A stretch of 64,000 nucleotides of DNA, taken from assembly GCA_029555025.1 (NCBI GenBank), contig JAKPTZ010000038.1, positions 1 to 64,000 of the forward strand, read 5' to 3'. How positions within the stretch are numbered: the stretch's first letter is position 1; the number at the start of each line of letters is the position of its first letter. Origin of the DNA: Deltaproteobacteria bacterium. Lineage in GTDB: Bacteria > Myxococcota_A > UBA9042 > DTJE01. Under the pieces are notes generated by a model, which ran no database searches, was not told the DNA's origin, and saw nothing but the letters and a program-made list of their open reading frames with translations. The position numbers were made by a program, and so were the translations under genes. This document shows positions 26,052 to 35,434 of the stretch, piece after piece.

Positions 26052-26543
26052 TCATCGGCTGCGGCAGCTCACTTCGGCGCAGGCCCCCCAGAATCCAAGT
26101 CCGATTGATGCCGCCCGTCGGGCGGCAATGCGGATTTCTTCGGCCCGGCCATCGTCCTCCTGGAGGATCCAGGCGCAGGCGTGACCACGTGAAGCCAGGT
26201 ATTCCGAGGCGCAGCGTCCTTCAACGATCAGATGCGCAAGCAGTCGTCCATAGTCGTCGGTGCATCTCGATGTGAATTCCAGTTCGACGTATTTGTCCAT
26301 CAGAAGCGCATCGGCCGCCGCGCGGGAGCGGGAGCTCCAGCAGCAGCCGGTCTCAGGCGCGTCGATTCCAAGCAGCCTGACGGTCCACGAGTCGTCGATG
26401 ACGACGGTGTCCCCATCCAGCACGGCAGTCACACGGCCGCCCCAGATCCCGCAGTCGTGCGTCCCGGACGCGCAACCGGCGAACAATGTCGCGACAATGC
26501 ATGCGGCACGAGCGACATGGATGCGACAGGCTTCGCTTATCAT
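26052..26543 (-). CDS. Staphylococcal-nuclease-like (thermonuclease) lipoprotein
   Basis: A 163-residue exported nuclease. A signal peptide ends in lipobox LFAGC at residue 24. The SNase domain has VLDGDTVVIDDSW, RLLGIDAPETG and DDYGRLLAHL, so the Ca-binding Asp residues and the catalytic Arg, Glu and Arg expected from the family are all present. Four extra cysteines (CCW, C..DDYG, C..SEY, CAW) suggest disulfides, consistent with life outside the cytoplasm. Its ATG overlaps the stop of the lamin-tail gene (ATGA), making it the third gene of a coupled cassette. It should cut DNA or RNA at the cell surface or in the periplasm. Confidence 0.88.
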   Translation of the reverse strand: MISEACRIHVARAACIVATLFAGCASGTHDCGIWGGRVTAVLDGDTVVIDDSWTVRLLGIDAPETGCCWSSRSRAAADALLMDKYVELEFTSRCTDDYGRLLAHLIVEGRCASEYLASRGHACAWILQEDDGRAEEIRIAARRAASIGLGFWGACAEVSCRSR

Positions 26544-27709
26544 CGCTTTTTCTTCCTGGTCGTGCAGGATGCCGCCAGGCGTCCCGGTGTTCCACCATCG
26601 CAGCCGGTCACGACCCAGGCCGCGGCGTCGTCGTCACGGGATGCGATGGTCGCGACATCCTCGGTGGCCGCGAGATGGACGGATTTTGCCTCAGGAACTT
26701 TGGGATGGATGGCGGTTGCAATCATGTTGCCCGACGTATCCGAGAATTCGAGCATCGCCGAGCCGCCCGTGGCGTTGTAGAAGGTATCGGTTCCCTCGAG
26801 GCTGGCCCCATCGGGACCGCCCAGGATGATTACCTCGCCCAACCTGACCGCGAGGCATGTTTCCGAGACGATCGAGAATGCCCGCGACGCATGGTCACGA
26901 CCAGGGCCGTTGAAATGAACGATGGAGATGCCGTTCAGGTCGAAGTCCGCAAGGGCGATGATCTCCAGCCATTCGTCCTTCAGCGTGTCGCTTCCCTTCG
27001 GGTTGAAGAAGACCTCGGTGACCGCCAGGTCGTCAAGCGTCGGCCTGACGGGCCGGCGGTAGGTTCCGGTCGCCGGATTCCTGCACTCGGCCCCGGCCGG
27101 GACGGGGCAGCCCAGGTTTGTTTCCCCGGGTGTCCCGGAGTTCCCCTCGGTGTCCGGGGCTGCGGTCGATGCACACCACGCGGCGGGCGTTCCGGCCTGC
27201 GGCACAGGTTCCATCTGCAGGGAGAAGCCTTCGGGCGGGGGAGGCACTCCGGTACCCCAAGAAAAGGATGCGACCTCGGTGTCGTTGCACAGGATGGTGA
27301 CCGTTCCGCTTTCATTCGGCAGAGTCAGCGAGTCAAGGGTAGCCGCCGCGGGGTTGCCGCCAGGCGGCGCCTCGCTGAAGAAGACTCGCCCGCCGGCAGG
27401 GATGGATGGTTTCGTCCACCCGGTGACCCCGGATATCCGCGGCCTTGATTCACTGCCGGACACCACGAGCAGCCCGTCCAGTTCGACCGGACCCGCGGAG
27501 ACGTTGGCGACTTCGATGAATTCAAGGCCGGCATCCTCGCCGATCGGGTTGATCAGCAGTTCCGTTATCACCAGTTCACCACCGGTGCATGTGCATCCGG
27601 TGACCACGTCGCGAACCGGCGTCGCGGTCTGGCCGCACCCCGGATGAAGAACCGTCCCGGCGACGGCAATTGCGATGCAGACAAATCGATCGATTCGGCG
27701 TTTCATCAT
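26540..27709 (-). CDS. Lamin-tail-domain (LTD) lipoprotein
   Basis: A 389-residue lipoprotein with lipobox LHPGC at about residue 25. Two lamin-tail-like Ig folds are visible: one at about 40-150, with LVITELLINPIGEDAGLEFI followed by VEVAN-type strands, and one at about 230-340, with VTEVFFNPKGSDTLKDEWLE followed by IIALADFDLNGISIV. A Pro/Cys-rich linker joins them and the C-terminus is basic (TTRKKKR). Bacterial LTDs are common in secreted proteins and are often fused to nucleases; here the nuclease is a separate gene overlapping at the 3' end. The 5' end overlaps the HhH/barrel gene by 4 bases. The domain call is firm; its partner or ligand is inferred. Confidence 0.85.
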   Translation of the reverse strand: MMKRRIDRFVCIAIAVAGTVLHPGCGQTATPVRDVVTGCTCTGGELVITELLINPIGEDAGLEFIEVANVSAGPVELDGLLVVSGSESRPRISGVTGWTKPSIPAGGRVFFSEAPPGGNPAAATLDSLTLPNESGTVTILCNDTEVASFSWGTGVPPPPEGFSLQMEPVPQAGTPAAWCASTAAPDTEGNSGTPGETNLGCPVPAGAECRNPATGTYRRPVRPTLDDLAVTEVFFNPKGSDTLKDEWLEIIALADFDLNGISIVHFNGPGRDHASRAFSIVSETCLAVRLGEVIILGGPDGASLEGTDTFYNATGGSAMLEFSDTSGNMIATAIHPKVPEAKSVHLAATEDVATIASRDDDAAAWVVTGCDGGTPGRLAASCTTRKKKR

Positions 27710-29907
27710 CGAACCCCCTTGTCAGGGCGGGCCTGGCCGGTCCTGCCCGTGAAAAGCAGATCGAACGAGATGGCCGCGGCAATCTCGTTCCTTCCGGGAA
27801 ATCCGGATGCCGATCCCCACGACGGTCTCTGATCGACGTGACGGGTATATCGGCCGATGGCCCTTATCCGTAACAGCCCAGTGCTGAACCTTGCGTCCTG
27901 TGCAATCGTCAGGCCGGTTTCGACCCTGGAGTCGCCCCGGCATATCCCCGGCACCCGGTTTTCGATCTCCCGATCCAGGCAGGACTGTCCAGTAGTCACC
28001 GAGGTATCGGCAGCCATCGACTCGTCGCTGAATCTTGCGAAGGCGGAAAGGAGTGGCCCAGGCGACAGGTTCGCGTCGATCTTCAGGGTCGCCGAAAGAT
28101 CCATGTCGAAGCGGTCGCGCAAGGTTGCTGCATCCCGGAAGGCCTGGCCAACCCTTATCGCCAGCGCCGTTCGCCGGATCCGCTTCGTCTGAAACCAGAC
28201 CGACCAGTCAACCCTGCAGCCGCCCGAAAGGTTGCCTGTAGTCGCCGAATAGTATTGATCCCAGGAAAGGCCGCGCCCCGAAACGGCCAGATCCCGGTCG
28301 CGGAAGGAAATCTCGATGCCCAGCCTTTCATGACGCGATGCGAATACCTGAAGAGCGGTGGCGGCCTCCAGGGCCACCTGCGGTCGTGATTCGGCCAGAT
28401 CAGAAGGGCCGTTCCGTCCGACGTCGATTCTGAATCTGTTGATTGTCCTGGCGGAACTTCGCCAGGTCACGTCGAGTCTTCCGGCAACTTCATCACGCGC
28501 GCGGTTTCCCCTGAATTCCCTGGAGTCGGCCGTGGAGCCGGTCCATGGGTTGTCCCAGTTGCGACCGTAGTATCTTATGGAGGGCTCGAGATCCAGGCCT
28601 GATACCGGGCTGAAGGCTGTTTCAAGCATGCCTGCCGTGGCTCCGTTGTCGGAAACGGCGAATTCGGCCGCAAGGTCGCCATTCAGCGGCAGCCGCGCAT
28701 GTCCCGCGACTCCGACCGCGCCGAACCGTCGACGATCCTCCGGCCATGGCGATGACACCGACTGCCACATTCCGGGCGCGGACGGACGAAAGCGCAGCCC
28801 GGTTCCCCAGCCGATGGCCTCCAGTTTCCAGCGCTCCTGTCCGAACCCAATCGCCCCGCCGGCGGTTGCCTCGCGGAGCGATCGGGTGAGCGAAACCCCC
28901 GACGTGGATTCGCCTGCCGCCGCGGGGTCGCTCCAGACCGCCATCGGAGCCTTGTCGCCATCGGCGCATTCTGACGTTAAGTCGGGGCAACGGTTCCAGG
29001 TAACGTCGGACAAAGTCGGATCCGTCAAACGGTACGACGCGAAGACCGTTCCGGCGACGATCCAGCCATCCCGGCCGACCGCCTTCCGGAAGGACGCGGC
29101 AGCACCGGTGAAGTGGCGCATGGGGTAGATCGAACCGGACGCCGCCGACATCACTGCGGACAGGCAGGGCTTGTGGCCGCTGGGGCGCTTCAGCCCGGTG
29201 ATGTCCATCGTAAGGCCGTTCCCGAATCCGACCTTGAAAGTGCCGGCCGTTACGGAATACCAGCCGCCGTCGTAATGAAGCCCGAACGCCGGCGCGGACG
29301 CGGCGACTCCCGGCCCGGTCGCCACCAGTTGTCCCTTTTGCGCGTGAATCGACGATGCCCCCGGGGTTGTGCGCACGCCGGCCCAGACGATCCACCGACC
29401 GTTTGCGCCGGCGGCAATTCCGCCCGTGAAATCGGGCATCTTCATGATATTCGCGCCTCGCTTCAGGGTGTTTGAATGCCAGGCGCCAGCGGATGAAATC
29501 CTTATCCAGTATTCGGTTTTGGAATCGATCCGGCACCGACCGAAATCGTGAAGCGCCTCCACCGCCGTCGGAGAGAGCCCTTCCGTGGACGCCGCTTCTT
29601 CTATCGAGGCAAAGGAGCCGGCCTTACCCCGTCGTTCGAGCAGGATTGCGGCGTCCGATCGCGAGATTCCCGGCACTTCGGCCAGTTCACCGATATCAGC
29701 CGCGTTTATATCGATTCCGTTCGATTCAAGCTCCGCGATCCTTTCGTCGCTGGAATCCGCGGCCGGCGCGTCAACCGGATCCGCCGCTTCGTCGAAGGTG
29801 GACTGGCAGGTGGCGGACAGGGGCGCCAGGGTTCCCAGGGCCAGTGCCATGGCAGTTGCCACAGACCCGCCCAGGCTTGCGATCCTGCTTGATGAGGCGC
29901 TGCGCAT
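27706..29907 (-). CDS. ComEA-like helix-hairpin-helix protein with predicted outer-membrane beta-barrel
   Basis: A 733-residue exported protein. After the signal peptide (cleavage near residue 33) an acidic linker leads to a ComEA-type HhH domain (about 65-130: DINAADIGELAEVPGISRSD, then GSFASIEEAASTEGLSPTAV). The remaining 600 residues alternate polar and hydrophobic residues with many Gly, Trp, Tyr and Arg turns, as in outer-membrane barrels. They include repeated short strands such as WKLEAIGWGTGLRFRP and AEFAVSDNGATAGMLETAF. ComEA-type HhH domains bind DNA without sequence preference. Similar HhH-barrel proteins occur in Bacteroidota. It is the first gene of the overlapping HhH-LTD-nuclease cassette. 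The barrel assignment is by pattern only. Confidence 0.75.
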   Translation of the reverse strand: MRSASSSRIASLGGSVATAMALALGTLAPLSATCQSTFDEAADPVDAPAADSSDERIAELESNGIDINAADIGELAEVPGISRSDAAILLERRGKAGSFASIEEAASTEGLSPTAVEALHDFGRCRIDSKTEYWIRISSAGAWHSNTLKRGANIMKMPDFTGGIAAGANGRWIVWAGVRTTPGASSIHAQKGQLVATGPGVAASAPAFGLHYDGGWYSVTAGTFKVGFGNGLTMDITGLKRPSGHKPCLSAVMSAASGSIYPMRHFTGAAASFRKAVGRDGWIVAGTVFASYRLTDPTLSDVTWNRCPDLTSECADGDKAPMAVWSDPAAAGESTSGVSLTRSLREATAGGAIGFGQERWKLEAIGWGTGLRFRPSAPGMWQSVSSPWPEDRRRFGAVGVAGHARLPLNGDLAAEFAVSDNGATAGMLETAFSPVSGLDLEPSIRYYGRNWDNPWTGSTADSREFRGNRARDEVAGRLDVTWRSSARTINRFRIDVGRNGPSDLAESRPQVALEAATALQVFASRHERLGIEISFRDRDLAVSGRGLSWDQYYSATTGNLSGGCRVDWSVWFQTKRIRRTALAIRVGQAFRDAATLRDRFDMDLSATLKIDANLSPGPLLSAFARFSDESMAADTSVTTGQSCLDREIENRVPGICRGDSRVETGLTIAQDARFSTGLLRIRAIGRYTRHVDQRPSWGSASGFPGRNEIAAAISFDLLFTGRTGQARPDKGVR

Positions 29908-30061
29908 GGCCGTATATCGGCCCCGGGACGATGTTCTTTCACGGGATTTGCAATGTCATCGAATCTGTTGACGAAAGACAGTGACTGACGCACCATAGAC
30001 CGGTTTGTCCGCGACCCCGTTTCGTGGCCCGGATTCCATTCGAATTGCAGAGGTGCCCCTA

Positions 30062-32344
30062 ATGTCAAGAACTATCGGCGTCATGAGGTCTTCCGCGGTC
30101 CATCGACTGTTTCTGGCGTTCGTCGCCTTGTCTGTCGCGGGTTGCGAGATGGTTGGGGAGGGCGGGGATCCGTCGGGGCTGTCAAGTCCGATCATCAACG
30201 GCAAGGCCGAGACCGGGTGGCCGGCTGTCGGCGCGCTTGTCATGTCCTATCCGTTTTACGGTTTCACCGGTTCGTTCTGTTCGGGGACCCTCATCGATCG
30301 TCGCTGGGTGCTGACCGCCGCCCACTGCGTGTCGCCGTCCGACGAGTTCCCGGTTCAGCCCGGCATCGTGTCCTTCATGATTACAAGCGATGCTCGTCCG
30401 ACATCCTCCGGGGCAAGGCCGGCCGGCGTGCTTGTCCAGGCCGATTACTTTGTCACCCATGCTTCCTACAACGGCCAGAACACCGACTACGACATCGCGC
30501 TGGTGCACCTGTCCCGTGACGTCACCGAGGCCGATCCGATTCCGCACAACACGGCCTCGCTTTCGACGTCCCTTGAAGGCAAGTCGTTTTTCTTCGTCGG
30601 GTTTGGCGTTGACAACGGGGCTGCCGAAACCGGCGGCGGCTTGAAGCGTTCGGTCAACATCCCGATTGCCGACATCAACGCCAGACATTTCATTTCGGAT
30701 GCCTACAACACTGCGGTCTGCTTCGGTGATTCCGGCGGTCCGGCCCTTTATCCGATGGGTGGCGTGCAGAAGGTGGTTGGCGTCAATTCCGCCGTTTCCG
30801 GTTACGGTTCAGATCCCTGCATCGGAGTCGGTTACCATGTGCGCGTCGATGCCCATTCCACGTGGATCGAGACGGTCATGAATACGTATCCGCCGGACTG
30901 CAGGAACAAACCGTCCGCGTGCCTTTGCGCGGCCGCCTGCAAGAGCGACGGTACCTGTGACGAGTCCGCCTGTGAAACCAGATCCTGCGGCGAGGCCGTT
31001 GACTGCATTTTCGACTGTTACGGTTCCGGCGACGTCGAGTCTTGCGGCATCGGCTGCTTTGTCTCGGGTCCGGAAGCGGCCCGCGAAGGCCTGGACAACC
31101 TGATGGGGTGTTATGTCACCTACTGCTATCCGAAGTCCATACCGTGGGACAACTGCGTCGCCGACACGTGCAATGGCAAATATAACGCTTGTTACCTCGC
31201 CGACCGCGAAAAGCTTGACTGCCCCGGCGTGTACGACTGCTGGGGCGATTGCCTGACCCCGGTCTGCTCAAAATCGTGCGAATGGCTGGCGATGGAAGGC
31301 GTGTCGGAGCTATGGGCCCCGCTTGCATCCTGCATCGCCTCGAATTGCGCGGACGTTTATGGATCCGCCCTGGGTTCATGCATTTCGAAGAATTGCCCCT
31401 CGCAGACCAACGGCTGCCTGGATCCGGACGAATGCGATCCCAGGGGCGGCGACTGTCCCGACGGAACGAAATGCCGCCAGTTCATGGAGCATTCGACAAC
31501 CTGCGTCGAAAGTCAGGGGCTCGGACTTGGGGAGAAGTGCAAGATCGAAAGCGGCAAGCCGGATCCGTGTGACGATGGACTCGCCTGCATGTCGGGCGAG
31601 GGTGGCCGCCTCTGCCGCAAGGTCTGTTCAAAGGCCGAGGGGTGCGCGGAAGAAGGGGAAGTCTGCAAGGGCCTTCCGCTTCCAAGTCTTCCCGAATGGG
31701 GCTGGTGCGGATGCGTTGATCTTGATGAAGACACCGTCTGCGTGGATGACGACTGCAACGATACCGACTCCTCGGTTTTCCCCGGGGCGCGGGAGTGGTG
31801 CGACGGTCTTGACAACAACTGCGACGGCACGACCGACGAAGGGTGTTCGACATCGTGTCCGGACGCCGATTCCGACGGATCGTGCGACGACGCCGATTGC
31901 GACGACGAAAACGATTCCGTGCGTCCGGGGGCGGTCGAGGTATGCGGAGACAAACTGGACAACGACTGCAACGGCGCGACCGATGACGGATGCTCCGGGT
32001 GCATCGATCTGGACAAGGACGGATACTGTTCCGACCGCGACTGCAACGACAGGGACTACAGGATCAGTCCCAAGGCGCAGGAAGTCTGCGACGGCATCGA
32101 CAACAACTGCGACGGCGCGACCGATGAAGGGTGCGCGATCGGCGGCGAAGACGTGATCGAGCAGGACACGACCGCCGGCGACGATGATCAGGGCGGGATC
32201 ACGACTCTCGACGGCGGCTGTTCGGCCGGTTCCGGCGGCAGCGGCACCTCGCACCTGCTGATCCTTGCCGCAATCGTCATGCTGGCGGCGTGCCGTCGTG
32301 TCTTCAAGTTCCGCGCGCGTCGTTCCGGGGGCCTTCTTGGGTAA
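30062..32344 (+). CDS. Trypsin-like serine protease lipoprotein with MopE repeats and MYXO-CTERM-like tail
   Basis: A 760-residue surface protease. The ATG at 30062 has GAGG 8 bases upstream, and the lipobox is LSVAGC near residue 28. The S1 trypsin domain (about 43-285) begins SPIINGKAETGWPAVGALV and has the full triad: LTAAHC, DYDIALVHL and CFGDSGGPAL. A Cys-rich region follows (about 290-540). Three copies of a 43-residue metal-binding motif (DCND.DSSVFPGA..WCDGLDNNCDGTTDEGC type) lie at about 555-700. The end reads GGCSAGSGGSG, a hydrophobic helix, then an Arg-rich tail, the layout of MYXO-CTERM sorting signals. It may therefore be anchored at both ends, or released after processing. Confidence 0.88.
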   Translation: MSRTIGVMRSSAVHRLFLAFVALSVAGCEMVGEGGDPSGLSSPIINGKAETGWPAVGALVMSYPFYGFTGSFCSGTLIDRRWVLTAAHCVSPSDEFPVQPGIVSFMITSDARPTSSGARPAGVLVQADYFVTHASYNGQNTDYDIALVHLSRDVTEADPIPHNTASLSTSLEGKSFFFVGFGVDNGAAETGGGLKRSVNIPIADINARHFISDAYNTAVCFGDSGGPALYPMGGVQKVVGVNSAVSGYGSDPCIGVGYHVRVDAHSTWIETVMNTYPPDCRNKPSACLCAAACKSDGTCDESACETRSCGEAVDCIFDCYGSGDVESCGIGCFVSGPEAAREGLDNLMGCYVTYCYPKSIPWDNCVADTCNGKYNACYLADREKLDCPGVYDCWGDCLTPVCSKSCEWLAMEGVSELWAPLASCIASNCADVYGSALGSCISKNCPSQTNGCLDPDECDPRGGDCPDGTKCRQFMEHSTTCVESQGLGLGEKCKIESGKPDPCDDGLACMSGEGGRLCRKVCSKAEGCAEEGEVCKGLPLPSLPEWGWCGCVDLDEDTVCVDDDCNDTDSSVFPGAREWCDGLDNNCDGTTDEGCSTSCPDADSDGSCDDADCDDENDSVRPGAVEVCGDKLDNDCNGATDDGCSGCIDLDKDGYCSDRDCNDRDYRISPKAQEVCDGIDNNCDGATDEGCAIGGEDVIEQDTTAGDDDQGGITTLDGGCSAGSGGSGTSHLLILAAIVMLAACRRVFKFRARRSGGLLG

Positions 32345-32978
32345 GAAGAAGCCGAAGTACTACGCATATTTCCTTCCCGAATCCCGTACCCGCGGCATCG
32401 TGGAGTCGTGGGATGACTGCCTTGCCGCGACGAGTGGAAGCAGTGCAAGGTACAGGGGCTTCGATTCGCGCGGTGCGGCCCTGGAGTGGCTTGATGCCGG
32501 AGCGGTCTATGAAGACAGAAAGGCGGCCAAGACGCTTGCTCAGGCGGATCTTCCGGAAGATGCGGTCTTTTTTGATTCGGGTACCGGCCGTGGCCAGGGA
32601 ACCGAGGTGAACGTTACCGATCGCGACGGAACCCCGCTTGCCTTCATGGTTGCGCCTTCTAACCGTGTCACGACCTTCGGTACCGTGCTGCTTTCGGAAG
32701 GCCGGACAAACAATTATGGCGAGCTTATGGGCTGCTATCTTGCCATCAAGGTTGCGATGAAAACCGGCCGCAGGCTGGTGATGGGCGACAGCGCCCTCGT
32801 TCTTGAATACTGGTCCCGGGGCAGGGTGAACCGGGAGGCCGCCGGGAAGGATCCCGATCTTGCGAAACTTGTGAAGGCCACTGCCGAACTCAGGGGGTCA
32901 TTCGAAGCGGCTGGTGGAAGGCTTGAGCATGTCCCGGGCGGAATCAATCCGGCCGATCTGGGCTTTCACCGCGACTGA
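32337..32978 (+). CDS. Ribonuclease HI with viroplasmin-like N-terminal domain
   Basis: A 213-residue enzyme that removes RNA from RNA-DNA hybrids. The N-terminal 50 residues match the caulimovirus viroplasmin/hybrid-binding domain (KPKYYAYFLPESRTRGIVES, ARYRGFDSRGAALEWL). The RNase H core follows with FFDSGTGRG, TNNYGELMG, VMGDSALVLEYW and HVPGGINPADLG, giving the four metal-binding acidic residues. I choose the TTG at 32337 because GGGGG lies 5 bases before it and the protein then begins MGKKKPKYYAYF. It overlaps the end of the protease gene by 8 bases. A GTG at 32298 is the alternative. Confidence 0.85.
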   Translation: MGKKKPKYYAYFLPESRTRGIVESWDDCLAATSGSSARYRGFDSRGAALEWLDAGAVYEDRKAAKTLAQADLPEDAVFFDSGTGRGQGTEVNVTDRDGTPLAFMVAPSNRVTTFGTVLLSEGRTNNYGELMGCYLAIKVAMKTGRRLVMGDSALVLEYWSRGRVNREAAGKDPDLAKLVKATAELRGSFEAAGGRLEHVPGGINPADLGFHRD

Positions 32979-33062
32979 CTTGACGCTCGTCCGGGATGCG
33001 CCCGAGGTCGTTTACCGTCCACGGCAGTTGAAGAAGTTGGTCGATCCGCCCATTGTTGGAGC

Positions 33063-33091
33063 TTCACAGGCCTTCGATCCGGGTGGATAAT
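33063..33091 (+). promoter_or_regulatory. Possible promoter for the FG-GAP/UnbV lipoprotein gene
   Basis: TTCACA (33063-33068), 17 bases and GATAAT (33086-33091) lie about 50 bases before the ATG at 33140. The -10 context GGATAATCT.CCCG repeats that found before the lipoprotein gene at 4687. Confidence 0.35.
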
Positions 33092-33139
33092 CTGCCCGCG
33101 CCCCGGATCAGGCCGGAAATCATCCAGGAGAAGACCTTG

Positions 33140-35368
33140 ATGCAGGCACGACATCTCTTATCGTTTTTCGTTGTGACCGCAATGCTGCCATGCGTCGGCT
33201 GCGGCGACGGGGCAGGTTCGGAAGATGCGGTGGATCACGGCTTGATTGACATTTCGGGCGCCGACACGGCCGACGAAGTCACGGCCGATCATGGCAGCGA
33301 TTATGGACGGGATTCTGCCGCTGACTCGATCGTTGTCCCCGATGTCGCGGATGTCGGGGAGCCCGTCGATGCGGTCGATGATCCCGGTTTCGGGGACGCC
33401 CCTCCCGAAATCTGCAGGAACCCTGTCAAGTGGGATCCCTCGAACGCGCTCGTGAAGGTTTTTTCGGACGTCACCGACCAATCCGGCCTTCTGTCCCAGA
33501 AAGTCCGTGGCATACGCGCGGGGTCAGTCGATTTCGACGGCGACGGCCTGCCGGACCTTGTGACCAGAAACGTGTCCCAGGCACGCGACGCCTTTGAAGG
33601 GAGCGGCCCCAGATTCACATGGCTGCTGCGGAACAAGGGCGGGTTCGAGTTCGAGGACGTGACCGAATCCAGCGGATTCACCGCGACCAGGGACGTCGAG
33701 GGGACGCAGGGCCGCGTCACGCACGTTGTCGTATGGGGCGATGTCGATAACGACGGCGATCTGGACGCGTTTTCCGGAAGATCCATGACCTCGAAGCCGA
33801 CAGGGGCCTCCGACAACATGGACGATCGCGCCGAACTTCTGCTGAACAACGGCGACGGGACGTTTTCGCTTGCGGCCGAGCAGCCCTTCCGCTGGGTGAC
33901 AAGGGATCCGAAGCTGGCCGAAAACCTCCAGATGTACGACCCGAACCTTGCGGCTTCTTTCCTTGATTACAATCGCGACGGAAGTCTGGATTTGTTTCTC
34001 GGGTACGCAATGTACGGGCAGGCCTTTGTCCAGGACATGCTGTTTGCCGGCGACGGTACGGGCGCATTTTCCGACGTTACCGAGGAGGCCGGGCTCAAGC
34101 TGAAGGTTCCGCTGGCGTATCCCTACACCGCCGACCCCGCTTACAAGAACGGAACCGCCGTCAGGAACACGTGGGGAACAACGGTCACGGACATCAACAA
34201 CGACGGCTGGCCGGACATCATGTGCTCGGTCTATGGACGTTACTTCAACGCGCTCTGGCTTGGCGGCCCCGAAGGTTTTTCCGACTGGTCGCATGAGTCC
34301 GGGTACGCATCGGATCACAGGGAGGACTGGACGACGAACCTTAATGCCAGGTGTTATTGCAAGCTGGTCAGGGAGGTTCCACAGTACTCCGGGTATCCGG
34401 CCGAAGGTTGCGAGGGCGTTCAGGATCCGCCGGAAACCTTCCGTTGCGTCAACCCGGACGAGCTTCGCTGGAACCACAACACGGATCGGAATCCCTACCG
34501 GCTGGGTGGCAACACCTTTTCAACGGTGTCCGGGGATATCGACAACGACGGTGACATGGATCTGTTCACGTTCGAGATTGTCCACTGGGATGTCGGCGAC
34601 ACTTCGGATCCCGCCGAACTGCTGGTCAACGACGGCTCCCCGAAACCGATTTTCTCAAGGCCGGGCGCCGGGGCCCTGGGCATGGCACGGGACTGGGACG
34701 GTCACGGGGATTTCAACGCTGGCGACATGACCGGCGCCCTGTTTGATTTCGACAACGATGGAAGGCTGGACGTCCTGATCGCCAGCTCGGATTATCCGTA
34801 TACGCGTGCATTCCTTTTTCACCAGAAGGACGACGGAACCTTCGAGGAGGTTCCGGCCGGCGTTGGAATCGACCAGCCGCATGCCCACGGGGTCGCGGTG
34901 GCCGATTTCGATCTCGATGGCGATCTGGACGTGGTTCTGGGGCACAGCACGGCACGCTGCGACAGCAGTCCGGATGAGTGCTATTCGGAGAATGCCGGTT
35001 TTGGAAAGATCACGTATGTACAGCAGTTTCACGCATTCAGGAACGAAATTGGCCAGTCGGGAAACTGGACCAGGATCAACCTGATCGGTGGCGCCGGTTC
35101 GAACCGAGCCGCAATCGGCGCGGTTGTGAAGGTGACCGCCGGCGGGGTTACCCGGATGCGCGAGGTTGGCGGCGGCCACGGCCATGTCGGAATACAGCAC
35201 GAAATGACCCAGCACTTCGGTCTCGGCTCCTCGTGCAACATCGACAGGATCGAAGTCAGGTGGCCGGATGCGGCCGGGACGGTCGAAGTCTTCAGGAACG
35301 TGCGCGGTAATTACGTGGTCGATATCGAGCAGGGTGCCGGCGCGGTCCGGTACCACCTGCCCGAGTAA
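33140..35368 (+). CDS. FG-GAP/VCBS-repeat lipoprotein with ASPIC/UnbV C-terminus (CRTAC1-like)
   Basis: A 742-residue surface lipoprotein. The ATG at 33140 (GGAG 9 bases upstream) leads a signal peptide with lipobox CVGC at about residue 20, then an Asp-rich tether to about residue 90. A seven-bladed propeller of FG-GAP/VCBS repeats follows, marked by Ca-binding Asp loops such as DFDGDGLPDL, DVDNDGDLD, DYNRDGSLDL, DINNDGWPDI, DIDNDGDMDL and DFDNDGRLDV. The last 110 residues are the ASPIC/UnbV domain (starting WTRINLIGGAGSNRAAIGAV, ending RWPDAAGTVEVF). The family is CRTAC1-like, probably adhesive or matrix-binding. An insertion with four cysteines (about 400-450) interrupts the propeller. Confidence 0.88.
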   Translation: MQARHLLSFFVVTAMLPCVGCGDGAGSEDAVDHGLIDISGADTADEVTADHGSDYGRDSAADSIVVPDVADVGEPVDAVDDPGFGDAPPEICRNPVKWDPSNALVKVFSDVTDQSGLLSQKVRGIRAGSVDFDGDGLPDLVTRNVSQARDAFEGSGPRFTWLLRNKGGFEFEDVTESSGFTATRDVEGTQGRVTHVVVWGDVDNDGDLDAFSGRSMTSKPTGASDNMDDRAELLLNNGDGTFSLAAEQPFRWVTRDPKLAENLQMYDPNLAASFLDYNRDGSLDLFLGYAMYGQAFVQDMLFAGDGTGAFSDVTEEAGLKLKVPLAYPYTADPAYKNGTAVRNTWGTTVTDINNDGWPDIMCSVYGRYFNALWLGGPEGFSDWSHESGYASDHREDWTTNLNARCYCKLVREVPQYSGYPAEGCEGVQDPPETFRCVNPDELRWNHNTDRNPYRLGGNTFSTVSGDIDNDGDMDLFTFEIVHWDVGDTSDPAELLVNDGSPKPIFSRPGAGALGMARDWDGHGDFNAGDMTGALFDFDNDGRLDVLIASSDYPYTRAFLFHQKDDGTFEEVPAGVGIDQPHAHGVAVADFDLDGDLDVVLGHSTARCDSSPDECYSENAGFGKITYVQQFHAFRNEIGQSGNWTRINLIGGAGSNRAAIGAVVKVTAGGVTRMREVGGGHGHVGIQHEMTQHFGLGSSCNIDRIEVRWPDAAGTVEVFRNVRGNYVVDIEQGAGAVRYHLPE

Positions 35369-35434
35369 TGTGCGAAGGGCTGTCCGCGCGCCGCATCCGC
35401 CCGATTCTCCAAGTCACTAAAATTCTGAAATCGG

